From the NCBI GenBank assembly GCA_036245525.1, contig BTPG01000005.1, positions 130,021,820-130,085,819 on the forward strand: a stretch of DNA of 64,000 nt, read 5' to 3'. Made by a program: the position numbers and the translations under genes. Positions 1-12,600 of this stretch are shown here, in pieces. Below the pieces are notes generated by a model, which ran no database searches, was not told the origin of the DNA, and saw nothing but the letters and a program-made list of their open reading frames with translations. Position 1 is the first letter of the stretch. Every line of letters starts with the position of its first letter. Origin of the DNA: Semisulcospira habei (lineage: Eukaryota > Mollusca > Gastropoda > Semisulcospiridae).

Positions 1-733
1 TGAAAACAACAATGTGTAAATTGAGTAATATCGAACCGTTCATATCACATGTCGAAACTGGCAAGCATCAGATAACAACAAACTCCCCATATGTTTTTTT
101 CCCCCTTCCAAGTTTGTGTCAGACACCAATAATTGAATTCAAGATTGTGTCAGGTTGCATCGTTAAGATAAAAAAACAGTGAAATCCTGGAGTGACGGCC
201 GAGTCAACGTAAAGTCTCCGCACTTGCAGCAGCTCGAGTGGGGGGGGGAGACCTGGGCACAGTGTACTAAATGTACAGTTCAGTTCGTTTCAGCGACTAT
301 GTAATGGATTTAGCAGCCCGCCAGCCATCACAAATCCATACAGAGAGCGTTTAAGGAGGTAGGTGTGCTTACAGACAAACTTCATACATCTTAGTTCCAA
401 CAAGTTCAAATGACTTGGCGTGACCTGATCGAAAGGTGGAATTATACCGAAGAAACACGTACCGCAAAAAAACAACAAAAAAAAACAAACACATAAAGCC
501 ATAATAAATAAAACAGAACACTTTTTTCAACGTTTTCAAACACAAGAGAACTTGGACAAAAGATCTGTTCGGGACAAGAGCCTAGTCCACACCAGCAAAA
601 GACAAAGAGATGCCACCTGAAGATCACAACAGATGTATCGGCAAAAAAATGTTTTCTGTAACACTAGCATGCATAATCATGCTAGTTGCGTTGTTGGCTT
701 CGGTTGCGGGAAATTTTTAAATAAGAAGTGTGG
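1..733. other. AT-rich sequence without a supported gene
   Basis: Only short shadow frames and a G run near 240-249. It lies downstream of the NFI stop on the minus strand, so it could be distal 3'UTR or intergenic. Confidence 0.5.
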
Positions 734-794
734 GCTGGTCTGTGGTTTTGGAACTTACAACTGGAGGTTGTTAGTTCCAAAATCACAGACCAGC
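734..794. repeat. Family E hairpin, copy 1
   Basis: A 21 bp arm GCTGGTCTGTGGTTTTGGAA and its near-perfect complement around a 19 bp loop. Four similar copies occur in the window. There are no TTAA flanks. Confidence 0.8.
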
Positions 795-1529
795 AAACTA
801 ATGACACGACTGTTGGAGTCTCCAGGCGGCATCTTTGCCCAATCTGCAGCCCTGAGGCCCACAAGGAGCGAGTGAGTTGTTACATCACAGCCTCTGCCTG
901 TCTCCCTCTCCCCGCCCTCCCAACAATGGCCCCGCCCCTCCCCGAACCCGCCCCTCCCCCTCCGCACAGCCCCTTCTCCCCATGTGACAACGCTCAGTAA
1001 AATAAATTAAACGCTATGTATACAATCAATTCAAACGTATTTACAGCAACAACAACAAAAAAAAAATCATCTGTACAAGTCACGGGTCACTTTGTACACA
1101 AGGTGCTCCGAACATTTTTTTTTTAAAAATACCTAATACCGAGATTTGGTCATGTTTCTATGGAGATTAAAAACAAGGCAAACCTACATCACCATACAAT
1201 GTACAATGTTATTCGTAACATATGTCACATCGGAAACACATTTTTTTTTTCCTTGTTGAGAGAAAAAAAAAAAAATTCCAAAGGAAGACTGTTATTGGGT
1301 ACAGCAAAAAAGACAAAGGAGTAATTGCATCCACAGCATCATCGATAATGTAGTTTAAGAAGTTTGCAAGTCCAACACACAGGGATAATACTGTTGAGAA
1401 AACAATGCCATACATTAGTCAAGAGCACGCCATTCGCACACAGGCAAAAGTCAACGCAGTAACAGACTACAGCAAGGCCCCACTCTTAATGCGTGCATAG
1501 GTGAAACAAGAGCCAGCAACAAATTCACA

Positions 1530-1617
1530 TTCACCCCTTCACTGCAACTGGATGCAGACCATGTTCCTGAAATCTTCGTCAACTCAGCCCAAACCATCCC
1601 AGCAGTGAAGGGATTAA
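1530..1617. repeat. Short TTAA-type MITE remnant, family C-like ends
   Basis: Starts TTCACCCCTTCACTGC and ends GCAGTGAAGGGATTAA, the terminal sequence of family C without its central hairpin. Confidence 0.6.
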
Positions 1618-1680
1618 ACCCTCTTGCGCACGCAGCTATCAGTACTGTGTGTGGTACTGGTGGCGGCATGCTTTGGAGGA

Positions 1681-1701
1681 GGGGGGGGGGGGGGGGGGGG
1701 G
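1681..1701 (+). repeat. Poly(G) tract
   Basis: An uninterrupted G run of about 20; its length may be uncertain in the assembly. Confidence 0.9.
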
Positions 1702-1794
1702 TTAGAAAAAGAACACTTGTATTGAAAATGATTCAAACATTAACTGACGTGTATCTCAACACAAACTGGGGTCAGCAACTGAAATAGATGCTCA

Positions 1795-1878
1795 TTATCC
1801 TCCACAGTTGCAGGGGCTCATGAAGATCTATGCCTCTTGCAGACAAATTAGGAGGATCTATGCCTCCAGCTGATGGAT
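1795..1878. repeat. Family C hairpin, degraded
   Basis: Contains GGGGCTCATGAAGATCTATG with TGCCTCTTGCAGAC, and a second half arm GGATCTATGCCTCCAGC. The left arm is decayed. Confidence 0.55.
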
Positions 1879-2323
1879 TACCTGGAGTAACCTGTCAACG
1901 ATCCAAACACCAGGTTGTTCATTTAGACCCTCTGGCTTGGGTTGAAACAAAAGTTCATCTTATTCCTTAATTAAAACAATTAAGATGGACAAATTCAGCA
2001 TGATTTCAATTAACATGTTAAACTAAACATGATTTCATAACAATAAAATCCTTTGAAAAAGACCCCCCACCCCCCAATGTAAACAAAAATCTGCATAATT
2101 GTTGTGTGAAATCTGCAAGTATTCAGACACCTTAAATCTGAAATCACATAGATCTAAAACACAGGACACCTAGCATCGGTTAAAACACAACGTGACACTC
2201 ATGCAGCTCAAAAACTGCGGTAACGAGACAAAGGGACCCAAACCGACCATGTGACCCACTGCAGCCTGACATCGATGAAAGACACAAGTACAAGTAGCAG
2301 AGTGCTAAGTAGTAGCAAGAAAT

Positions 2324-2485
2324 TTAACCCATTTAGCCCCGGAACACCACAAGAAGATGTGGATCAAATTTGACAGTTCACAGGTGGTGCCAGAATAGCT
2401 TGGCGCCTTCAGTTGCCAAGCTATTCTTGCACCCCTCTTGGACTAGCATCGTTGATCCTAATTTTGTTGTGGTCTTTCAGGGTTG
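2324..2485. repeat. Family A (B subtype) TTAA MITE
   Basis: Starts TTAACCCATTTAGCCC; the central hairpin GTGCCAGAATAGCTTGGCGC pairs with GCCAAGCTATTCTTGCAC. The right end is decayed (GGGTTGAA). Confidence 0.75.
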
Positions 2486-2864
2486 AAGAGTCCAGAAAGT
2501 CAGGCTAGCTAAAGGAAAATGTGTATTTCAATGAAATTATGTGAAGACTTTGCCAATAACTTTGATGGAGTGATGAACGCGTGCTGCAAGTGCCATTTCA
2601 GTAGCTGTGTGCATCCCAAAAGTGTTTAACCATAAAGTACCAACACACCTAAAAAATGTCAGCCGACCAAGTGACTAACTTACACAATAGAATAGACCGA
2701 CACAATCACAAATTATTAATCTATGTAAGAAATACCTAAACAGAAAACTATGAAATGTACGAATATCTACAAAACAAAATATTAAACGTGTTCACTGAAA
2801 CAAGTTTGTCTTGAACCTCTAGAAGAAAAGTCAAATGACAAAGATGGAAAATAAAACACACAGA

Positions 2865-3078
2865 TTAACCCATTCAGCCCCGCCGCACTACAGCAGGAGA
2901 TGGGTCGACCATGATAATTCAAGGATTGTGCCAGATTAGCTTGGCGCCTGTTGGCGCCAAGCTAATCGGCCACTGCCCTTGAATTGTCATGGTCAATCCA
3001 TCTCCTACAGCTGGTGCATAGTCATTAGATGACACCCAAAAAATTTGGGAAATACGGCCGTCGGGCTGAATGAGTTAA
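2865..3078. repeat. Family A TTAA MITE
   Basis: TTAA at both ends, TTAACCCATTCAGCCC and GGGCTGAATGAGTTAA, with a central hairpin AGATTAGCTTGGCGCC / GGCGCCAAGCTAATC. 214 bp. Confidence 0.88.
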
Positions 3079-4722
3079 AACAAAATCATCACTTCAACAA
3101 ACAAAAAAAACGCTAACAGCTGTGACCCGACATATCGCGGTCGTCGGGATCCACAAAAGGGACCGTGATATATCCATCCGCAAGATATCAGGCTAAGGGG
3201 GGGTAGAGGGGGGTGGGTGGGGTGGAGTGGGGTGGGAATTGAGGCCTGTGCGTAGGCATTACCTATCACCTGTGCATTCTTTCTTTCAAAGCCGAGGTCA
3301 AAAGAGGAGGAAAAGACAATTCAGAAGGCAAGTGATTTCACACACGCATGAAGGACAACTTCTGTTCTCATTTAGGTCATTCACACACATCAATTGACAA
3401 TTTCCGAGACAAGTTGGGTAGCCTTTATTTTTCAATGAATAGGTTGCTCACCTCGCTAGTGTGTTTTGTCACGCTCAGTGAGAAAATCCGATTACGATGA
3501 CCGGTGAGCACCAGCAGTAGGGTAGGACACCTCTCTTTAACTTCAACAGCGGACCGCCTAACTCTGCAGCAAGCACAGACATTCATTATCCCTCGCAGCT
3601 GTGCCTAAGGTCTTTTTATCATTGCCCGTGTTCTTCGTCAGAGGCGGCGAACGAGGTTTCAGCGTCAGTTTTGCGCACCCTCCAGGTCATAACCGCCGGC
3701 TGCCGAGTGTGGCGAAACTTGACACCTCTGTGAAAAGCATAGACCTTGATGCGCATCGAATCAGTGTTTCCTTTAACGCATTTATGTGTGTGTTCATATC
3801 TAGAAGGAGGTCACGTAGTCTGTGTGAAGCTGCTCCCATGCGCCCAGCAGCCAGTCAAGTGGGGAGATATCTGCCATGAGCCAGAAGCCTAGACCCTCAT
3901 TATACTCTGTCTCCTACCCTCTTTATGTACATACATGTATGTATGTGTTCTTCATCTGAAGAAGGTTTGTGGGTGTTCAGTGTGTGGACGCCCTCCCAGC
4001 TGTCGTGTCAGGCATGTGTGCAGCACCCCGTGGCGCGATACAGCCAAGGCCGGTGATAAATTATTTTGCAGTTCACCACTGTCCGCGGTCGGTCCGATTT
4101 TTGGGGGGACTCAAGGTATCCCCACTATATATCCAAGTTCGCTATGTAACGATTCGCGATATGTCAGGTCAGAACTGTAGTAGTGCAAATCAAACTGTTA
4201 GGTTTCGATGAAAAAAGTGGATTACATTTTAAAGCCCAGACAAACAATGTGATATCACACTTGTCGGACTTTTAATCCAGTTTTCAGCAGAACACACACT
4301 TTTGACCTACTTCTGATTTGCAGAAATCATCAAGTAATCCTGCACAGGCTAAACACTTTCTCAGGAGGCACTAAACATCATGAGGTAGAATCTTACAATT
4401 TTAATCACTATCTCTCCAAAGTTACTTTCAACAGCAAGTTTATCACAAACTGTGTACATGTGTACCATGTACACTTTACAGAGACAACAGTTTGATTACA
4501 GAAACAACACCATATCCTCCTTGGAAACCCCAGACGTCAACATCCACCCCCATGTGTAGTTGCCATGCATGGGCCAGTTGGACGAGTAAGTGTGGTCCTG
4601 CACCAGCTGCTATAGTGGAGCGCCTTGTTTAGTGGTTGGCGCAGGACTAAACTCTGTCATGCAACTGATCCCATATCTTCCATAGACAAAGATCCTAACT
4701 CTTCTGCTGCTGGTAGCGCTCT
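3079..4722. other. Unassigned sequence with a G-rich tract
   Basis: No supported gene. 3197-3237 is G-rich with repeated GGGGTGGG units (possible quadruplex). The open frames at 3601-4211 lack recognisable features. Confidence 0.5.
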
Positions 4723-4796
4723 TTAACCCACTTGTTGGTAGCGGTCTCTGTCATGGTAATTCATACAAAAAGCGCTGTCGACAGCCAGAGGGTTAA
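4723..4796. repeat. Family D TTAA hairpin
   Basis: TTAACCCACTTGTTGGTAGC pairs with GACAGCCAGAGGGTTAA; TTAA at both ends, 74 bp. Confidence 0.7.
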
Positions 4797-5089
4797 TGAG
4801 CCCATGCATTCCACTGCAACTCATGAGGATGTTCACTCCCTGGCTGAGTTAATTAGAGGCAAATTTCAAGCTTATCACGATTTATTGCTTGCGAAAGCTT
4901 TAACAAGTTTCTGTCTGTATGAGTAAGTCTGTAGAAAATGTCCATTTATTATCACATTCACCATCAGATGATTGTGTATGTGTGTTAATCTGGATAATTT
5001 CACTTCAATAGTTTGCACTTCAATGCCTGTAACAAAACTGTCCCTAGAGCTGCTTGCAATTCATTTACAGCAAACTTTTCTTTACAAAT

Positions 5090-5300
5090 TTCACCCATTC
5101 AGCCCCGACGCACTACAGCAAGAGATAGGTTGACGATAATTCAAGGGTAGTGCCTGATTAGCTTGGTGCCTGTCAGCACCAAGCTAATCTGGCACTACCC
5201 TTGAATTATCATGGTCGATCCATCACCTGCAACTGGTGCATAGTCATTAGATGACGCATCCAAAATTTGGGAAATATGGCCGTTGGGCTGAATGAGTTAA
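5090..5300. repeat. Family A MITE
   Basis: TTCACCCATTCAGCCCC start (TTAA mutated) and AATGAGTTAA end, with a long central hairpin around GCCAGATTAGCTTGGTGC. Confidence 0.85.
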
Positions 5301-5699
5301 CAATTTAAAAATCCATTACAGCAAACTGTTCTTTACATATTTAACAATTTAAAAATCAAGGATTGTGGGTAGTGACTAGAAGAAACAGTCTACGATTTCC
5401 AAAAGTAAGTCTTTGGTTGCACAGATTTTTCCTCCATCGTTTTGTTCAAACTCTTATTCCCTGTACAAACTGTGGCCTTGAGAGGTTTGACCATATGTGG
5501 CAAGCCCACATCAGATCTAGAAAGACATGATTCATCTACATCTCTCACCTTTTCCAGTAACCAGCGCTCAATCAGCGCCAATGTTTCACAACCGCCAAAA
5601 GTAACACAGTCACGTCACCCTGTTTCACGGTCCAAGACTGTACAGTCAATAATACTAAAAACAGCTGTAGCACAAAAAAACAGCCGTAGAATTATCCGT

Positions 5700-5778
5700 A
5701 GACCTTCGGGTGTTGGTAGCGCTTTTTGATGATGTGATTCCAGCAGGACAAAAAGTGCTACCAACAACCAAAGGGTTA
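5700..5778. repeat. Family D hairpin, left TTAA lost
   Basis: Arms GTGTTGGTAGCGCTTTTTG and GTGCTACCAACAACCAAAGG; ends AAAGGGTTA. Confidence 0.7.
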
Positions 5779-6066
5779 GAAAAGGATATCAATCCGAGGA
5801 CAAAACTGTGGCCGACACTTGCCAGAGATACAGCTATACATTCTCATTATCCCCTGCAGCTGTGTTACTACCAGCTTCATTTTCACACAGGAAATTAATC
5901 ATCAAAATTAATCGACCAAAACAGAATTTAAAAAATTTCCTTACAATGAGAAATGTCTGTGACAATAAATGTGGTACAGAACATTAATTTTCCTGAGGTC
6001 AAATCCAATTTCGTTGGGCTGCCCTTTCCTACCCACTAACTCAACTGGCCTCACGAGGCTTTCAGA

Positions 6067-6255
6067 GTAACCCACTTAGCCCTGACCATGATAATTCAAG
6101 GGCAGCACCAGATTAGCTTGGAGCCTGAAGGCGCCAAGCTAATCTGGCACTACCCTTGAATTATCAGGGCCAATACATCTCCTGCAACTAGCACATGGTC
6201 ATTTGTTGACGCTTCCAAAATTTGGGAAATGTGGCCGTGGGGTTATATGGGTTAA
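6067..6255. repeat. Family A MITE
   Basis: GTAACCCACTTAGCCC start and ATGGGTTAA end around the AGATTAGCTTGG hairpin. The flanking spacers have no gene. Confidence 0.83.
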
Positions 6256-6632
6256 CTGAATGTGTATAAACCAGTTCTTTCACAATTTTTGACCAACTCG
6301 ACTTTTATTTTGCACAAGCAAACTTTTACACTGCAAGTTAAAACGAACTAAACGAGTGCAAACTAATTTGTTCACCATTTTTAACCAATCTGATTTTGTT
6401 TAGTTTTTGGGTTGCACAAGCAAGCACATACAGTGACAAGAAGACTGATCACTATGATACTTTCCTATCCATTGACAATCACTACTCAGTCATAAGACAA
6501 CCCAAAGCAGCTGCCGTTTGCATTTTCTGTCAGCGCATCTCGTATCACAGCTGAAATTTCTGTAAACATACCAGTACAAACATCCCAAAGTTGCATAGTT
6601 CTAACAAAGACAGCTGAACATCAACTTGTGCT

Positions 6633-6694
6633 ACTGGCCTGTGATTTTGTACCTTACAGTTGTAAAGCTATAAGCTCCAAAGTCACAGACCAGT
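6633..6694. repeat. Family E hairpin, copy 2
   Basis: ACTGGCCTGTGATTTTGTAC pairs imperfectly with CTCCAAAGTCACAGACCAGT. Confidence 0.75.
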
Positions 6695-7074
6695 ACACAA
6701 TGTACATCGGCTAGTCAAGATTAAAAAAATCACATTGAGTGCGAAAAAGCCTGCGATAAAAACGTGCATGGGGAAAAAAAATCAAGGCTGACCCAGACCA
6801 GTACATAAACTCGATCATTGCTTTTCTTTTTAGACTTTGCATACTGACAAAACGAACAGCAGATGTTTTTCCAGTGAGAAGTAATTTCTCACACAAGGCT
6901 GCTGGTAGTAAGTACAAAGGGGACACTACGGTCAGTTTGTTTGAAGGCAGATACAACAGACAGCTTCCGTGAACATTGCAAGCCGCCAAGTTGGAAGCAT
7001 TGCAAGTGAAGACAATTTCAAAACAACAAAAACAACAATGCTTCCAATCTCATATTTGGTAAACAGCATTATCA

Positions 7075-7144
7075 TGCCTCTGGCCATCAGCAGCACTTTA
7101 GGAATCATCATGACAAAAAGCGCTACTGACAGCAAAAGGGTTAA
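7075..7144. repeat. Family D hairpin, decayed left arm
   Basis: Right arm AAAAAGCGCTACTGACAGC followed by AAAAGGGTTAA. Confidence 0.6.
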
Positions 7145-7560
7145 AGAAATAGCTTGTACAGATCAACCCCCTCCACCATCCTGCTACGTACTCGCGTTGG
7201 AGTATGTACATTTACTCTCATTGTTTGTTTTTTTTAAAAACCCACCATTTCCACAAGGAATTGATCAACAACTAAGACACTCTCTTTTTCTCTCAATCGA
7301 TGCATAAACTGACACATACAAGCCGTTTCTGTTGTAAAGAAAGTTGAAGAGACCTACGAGCATGTGAATCACTCCATTCTCATATTACTGGTTTTGTTTG
7401 AAGCAGTTTTTGGTAGAGTTTCCCTGTGTGGGCATACTAGAGTCAAAGCTTCAACTACTTCAAGTGCAAAACATCAATCACAAAAAAACATTAAATGGCA
7501 ATGCAGTTGTACAGAAAACCTGGAAAATCCTCAGTCTGTGATGTACATGGGGCCAAGCTC

Positions 7561-7634
7561 TGCCAGCAAGAGGTATAGATTCTCATGAGCCCCTGTGATG
7601 CAGGGGTTCATGAGAATCTATGCCTCTGGCAGAC
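7561..7634. repeat. Family C hairpin
   Basis: GCAAGAGGTATAGATTCTCA pairs with TGAGAATCTATGCCTCTGGC around GAGCCCCTGTGATG. Confidence 0.8.
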
Positions 7635-8392
7635 AAGAGGAGCTGGCAGATAGAACAGCAGATGGTTTGGTTTTGAATGAGATTGAGAATATTCCTTGCA
7701 GAGCTTGTGTACCTAGAGGTCAAGACTATGGGACCTTGCTGGTGTGAATCCCTACAGTACAATATACGCACACCACACTAAATTAAATATGCCAACTTCA
7801 CATCAGGTTGAAATTAAACTACTACCTGGGGCATACACATTACAGGACCTACGTAATACAACCAATAATGGTGGTTGGCTTGCGTATTTCAAAGTGCGGG
7901 ACAAGCCATGAGTGAAACTCTACATTCGACGATGAAGACTACAGAAAAAAATACGCGTAAAGAGAGCAGCCAATATTATCGGCCTAAATTCTAAGTCCGA
8001 GGTGGCTTCATAATAGGCGTAGGTGAAGGCAAAAAGAAGTCACTGCATGCGTGGCAATATTATTGGCCAAATGAATGAAGTTAATCATATCTGGATTAAA
8101 ATGTTTCAAACAAACATCCGTTCTTTTCTTAAATTAATTTTAAGTGAGAAAGTACAACATCAACTTAAAATAGTTTGATACTGTCGCAGTGGTAATAAAT
8201 TAATAACACAACAGACTTGAAACGGTCACAATCAGCTCAACGAAGTCCTTAGATAGAGAGCAAGTCCGTAAACTGTATCACACGAACAGAAAAACACAAA
8301 AAGTCTGAGTTGAAGTCAAAATAATCAACCACAGTGCTGTTGAAGCAATTTCCGTTAACATGCAACACACTCCTGCATGGAGGACAATCATA
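7635..8392. other. Unassigned AT-rich sequence
   Basis: No gene, tRNA or element ends recognised. Confidence 0.5.
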
Positions 8393-8460
8393 AGCAAGAG
8401 AAATAGATCCTCATGAGCCCTCGCAACTGCAGGGGCTCATGAGGATCTACACCTTTTGCT
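8393..8460. repeat. Family C hairpin
   Basis: AATAGATCCTCATGAGCCC pairs with GGGCTCATGAGGATCTAC. Confidence 0.8.
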
Positions 8461-9067
8461 GGCCAAAAGCTTCAACAGCCATAGTCCATGATAAGTAATA
8501 ATTAATAATAATCAGACACATCCAGCACCCCAAACACGAGATGCGGAAAACATGTTCTTGTAATAAGACGTGTTATCACAGCCAAGCAAAAAGCACATGC
8601 TGGTGCCAGTTTTTCCTGTCCTCGATCCACACGAGCCCTGCAATGTCAGCCACCTCGTAGAAGCTTGCAGCACCTTCACAGTCCTTTATCCATGTTAAAA
8701 GTCTTCTACTGGATCAACTTCGGGTTATCCTTTGGTGTAGTCGTGTCAGACAGGCAGCAACTAATCAAGTGGTAGCAAAGTAGGCAAACCTGTCACAGCC
8801 TCTAAATTCTCTCTGCATTTCACACTACCATATCTATTCTACCAGTTTGCAGCCTTCCTGAGACAGTGAATTCTTTTTTTAAAAAATTGTCGCTTTCTGA
8901 GTTTTCGGTTTACATTTTCATTCTCGTTTTTTGTGGTCTGTATCCAATTTCCGTGTGATAATACAGAGGATTAAACAAACTATTGTAGACAAACAGGAAT
9001 GTTCCTGGGTGAGCGTAAGGGAATGTTCCATTAAGGGCCTTTACCTTCACCCAGGTGCCGTATCCTC

Positions 9068-9155
9068 TTAACCCTTTGGGTGTCAGTAGCAGTTTTAGTC
9101 CCAAAATTCCTACCGGAATCATGACTAAAACTGCTACCGACACCCAAAGAGTTAA
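9068..9155. repeat. Family D TTAA hairpin, best preserved copy
   Basis: TTAACCCTTTGGGTGTCAGT and its complement at the other end, ACACCCAAAGAGTTAA; the inner arms pair as AGCAGTTTTAGTC / GACTAAAACTGCT. 88 bp, almost entirely self-complementary. Confidence 0.88.
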
Positions 9156-9398
9156 ACCGCAAAACTCTTCAGACTGAGAGCGCAAGTTTCTGGGCTCAAA
9201 TGTAGCTAGAAACAGTACTACCTAGAGAGTATCTGCACAATCTGAATTCTTCACACGAGACCTTTTGCATCCGATTGATGATAACACATGCAGAAAAGAT
9301 TGTTCGGGTGTTGCACGCTTGTGTATGGCGAGAGACCTGAGGGCCGCGGGACGGAGCTAGCACTCTCGAGGTACACACGGTCACTGTTCACCCTGCTG

Positions 9399-9604
9399 TC
9401 AGGTCGTACCTTGAGACTGCGAGGGAGCTTTCGGGGAGTTGCACACTGCGGGAAGAGAGGGAGGAGCCGAGCTTGAGTGGGGATGAGGATGGGAATGGGA
9501 GGATGGCGGCGGGGGAGCTGTCTGGCTTGAGTGGCTTGAATGTCCACCATGTCCATTATTTGAATCCATTCCTTCACTGCTCTGTACCGTCGAGAAATAG
9601 CGCT
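9399..9604 (-). CDS. NFI: NFI last coding exon with stop codon
   Basis: Acceptor ccttgtgttgcag|AG. It encodes [17 protein letters not shown], a His-rich tail ([22 protein letters not shown]) and ends ..[10 protein letters not shown] before TGA at 9399-9401. RYFSTV aligns with NRFVSV near the end of vertebrate NFI proteins, but the His/Pro tail replaces the vertebrate ending. The 3'UTR continues to lower coordinates; no single poly(A) signal could be chosen. Confidence 0.82.
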
Positions 9605-12600
9605 CTGCAACACAAGGTAGCAACAATTAACCCATTTAGCCTTGACGCACTACAGCAGGAGATGGGTAGACCATGACAATTCAAGGATAGTGCCAGATTA
9701 GCTTGGCACCATCAGTGTTAAGCTAATCTGACATATCCATGAATTATCATGGTCAACCCATCTCCTGAAAGTGGCGCATAGTTGCTAGGTGACACCCCTA
9801 CACTTCGGAACTGGGCCCAGAGATTAAAGGGGTTAAGACTCAACAGAAAAAAGATTAACCCTTTGGCTGTCAGCAGACCTGCCAACCCCTACACAGCTAT
9901 GGTAGTAGCATTTTGGACAAGTGGTAGTAGTTTTGGAGATGTCAAAGAGTAGTTTAGCACGTAAGTTACTGTTTGCTTACCACCGAATGCTTGATGCACG
10001 GAAATTTTTCAGTATACAATATAACTTTATTATCTGTTAGAGTCAAAGCGTGACAGAAATTTGCCTTATATAGAGAGATTGGAACTTTGGCTGGCTACAA
10101 CAAACTTTCTTCTTTTCAGGTTGTGCTTTTCGATTCGGGCACCTTTCTCTTCGGCATGGTTCAGACAGACCATTGTTTATCTGACACACTTTGAGGTCAT
10201 GTTACAAATTCAAATGAGGTAGGTGAGGCAGTAAGAGAACCGGTGTTTAAACAAAAAATCTTTTGCCTTCTTTGGCATTTGTACCTTGGCAGCATGCTGG
10301 AATTTGCTTAAAATCTCTTGATAGATGAGAAGAGACATGTTTGGTGCTTTGGTGCTTAACCAGCAGACTCTTTTTGTCCTAGTTTGAGTTGCCAAGTGGA
10401 TGGTGATTTGAGGTGTGTACCAGTTTTGGCTGCGCTTGCATGTAGGGTTGGTACAGAATCATGTTGATAACCAGGAAATGAGACTGGTGATGTCTTTATT
10501 TTTAATTTTTATTTTGTGCATGGCAAATGGGCAGCAAGTGGGTGGTAGTGTTGTTTAGGGGATTGAAAATTAGGGGATGACTGGGACAGACTAAGGCTAG
10601 GGCATTTTAACAGATGGTACTGCAGGGGAGGCCCACTGTGTACTTTGGCCTGTCAGAGGCACCATATGCCATATGTGAAATAGACCAGAATCTGGTTTAA
10701 TGTAACCATATCATTGAGTGGGAAAACTGAGAAAATCATTAAAATTTCTGCCCAAAAATTGCGTCGCTTGCAGTTTTATAGGCCTTTTTGCATGTTTGTG
10801 TCGCAACACCCTGTTTACCTGCACTGTGGGTCATGTTTAGTGTGTTTGTTCATTTATTGTCTTACAGGTAGTCACAAGTCTGACCTTCGACCTTGAGCTG
10901 TGACCTTTGACCTTGACCCTGAAAGGGGTGACGTTTGGGGCATTCAGCTTGCTAAATGCATGAAAAAAAAAGCACTCATCCAGTTATTGAAGTTGTGGGA
11001 TCGGTGGGTGGGTGTGTGGGGTGGGGGTTGGGTGGTGGGGTTGGTGGGGTGGTGCGGTGGGGAAGGTCAAAGGTTAAGATCAAAATTACAATGAAACAGT
11101 ATCAGCAGGTTCATTTCATCAGACAGCTGACCTCAGAGTGAAATCATCCGCCAAAAGAATGTGACATGCAGAAGTTATTTTGCATGATACAACACGGGCT
11201 GCATCTGAGGTGTCATTTTGCGGTAACTGTCATGAGGGATGTCTCTGGTGTCTATTCTGAGCCGAACACAAGCACTTTTACACTGTGTAAAGCTCATTTG
11301 AGTGCGCTGTTATGGGAGCAGCAGCTGCGGCCACTGGTACAGGCTTTTACAGGAGTGTTCACAGGTTTGACACACACATGCCTGCTGCATTTGCAACAAG
11401 AGTTCAGGCGTTTTGAGACTCTGACAAGTGTGTTCTATATAAAAATGAACTGTACATAACCATTTTTCTCTGCTAACTCCTCAATAGCACTCCAGACACT
11501 TGTTTGGGTATGGGGTGTGTCCCGCATAGCATAGTTTTGGCTGTTTTGTGTAGTTTTTTGGCTGTGGGATAGCACAGTAGACTTAATGTTTAAATTGCAC
11601 AGCTGTTTCATGAATCTTTTTGCCAGAGGAAAAGATTTCAAGCAGCATATAGGGCATGGCAGCTGTTTACAGGCCTCTTCCTGCTTGATGTCAGCAGACA
11701 ACAGGGTCAATGCAGATGCCTGGGTATTGTCTTTTTGGCTACCCTGAGATACACAAGGAAATGGCTTGGGTCTGAAAGCTCACTTGTTTCTTCGAAAAAC
11801 ATTACCGATGGCATTACTATGTGGAAGGTGCACTTAGCTTATCAATTTCAGCCTAGGATCGTTGTGTACAGCAACTTCACTGGGGATGCAACCCGAGTGA
11901 GCTGTACCAACATTCCTGAGTAGCTTCCCTTTCCTCATACAGCTATGTGCGCAGTGTCACCAGTTTCGCGCTTAGCTTCCTGCTAAAAGGTTGCTCTTCA
12001 GCCTACGGCTTCGACTTAAGTGTCGATTATTTGATTTTCCCTTCCAGTCTCTTGACATGAGACCTTGGGTACTGCCCCCGCCAGTGTTCCCGGAACATTC
12101 CTGACCGGCGGTGGCAATACCCTTTGGATATTTTCGTTTTCTTTGCATTTCAACCGGCGCGGTTGTGCTTTGCTTTACGGGCCCAGTTCGCTACACGGTC
12201 CCGTGCGCCTGTTGGTTCGCCTTACAGAGACGCCAACTCTTCTGTTTTCACCGTATTTTTACGTCGATATTAATTTCTTAAGATCTTACAGCCAAGTGAA
12301 TTATTTTCCGGCAGACTTAGCGCTGTATTTGCCCGCTAACAGTTGCCGATTCTTACTGTGGCTCGTTTACCGCCGAGCCATCGCGTTTCCCTCGAGGTGT
12401 AACATGAGCCAAACGGAAAGGTCATTGGGTTAGTGAACCCAATCGAAATCTGTGTTATGCCTGATCGTAGGTAGTGTGATTTCTGTTCCTTTTCGTAGAT
12501 CTTGGGATTCGCGGTTTTACACTGCACGCGTGGGTGATGATAGTATTCGTTCACACATCAATTTCTTGGCGGTATGCTGAGGCGAGAATCGTGTAGCGGC

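Noticed and set aside
6297..6310. Minus-strand AATAAA (plus TTTATT) as the NFI poly(A) signal
   Set aside because: Several such hexamers occur between 3400 and 6310 with no way to choose; the 3' end was left open.
9251..9613. 120-codon frame overlapping the last NFI exon
   Set aside because: It is not in phase with the preceding exon, while the RYFSTV frame is and aligns with NFI.
10885..10935. TGACCTTTGACCTTGACCC motif as a nuclear receptor response element
   Set aside because: It lies within element X in a simple repeated TGACCTT stretch; nothing links it to regulation.
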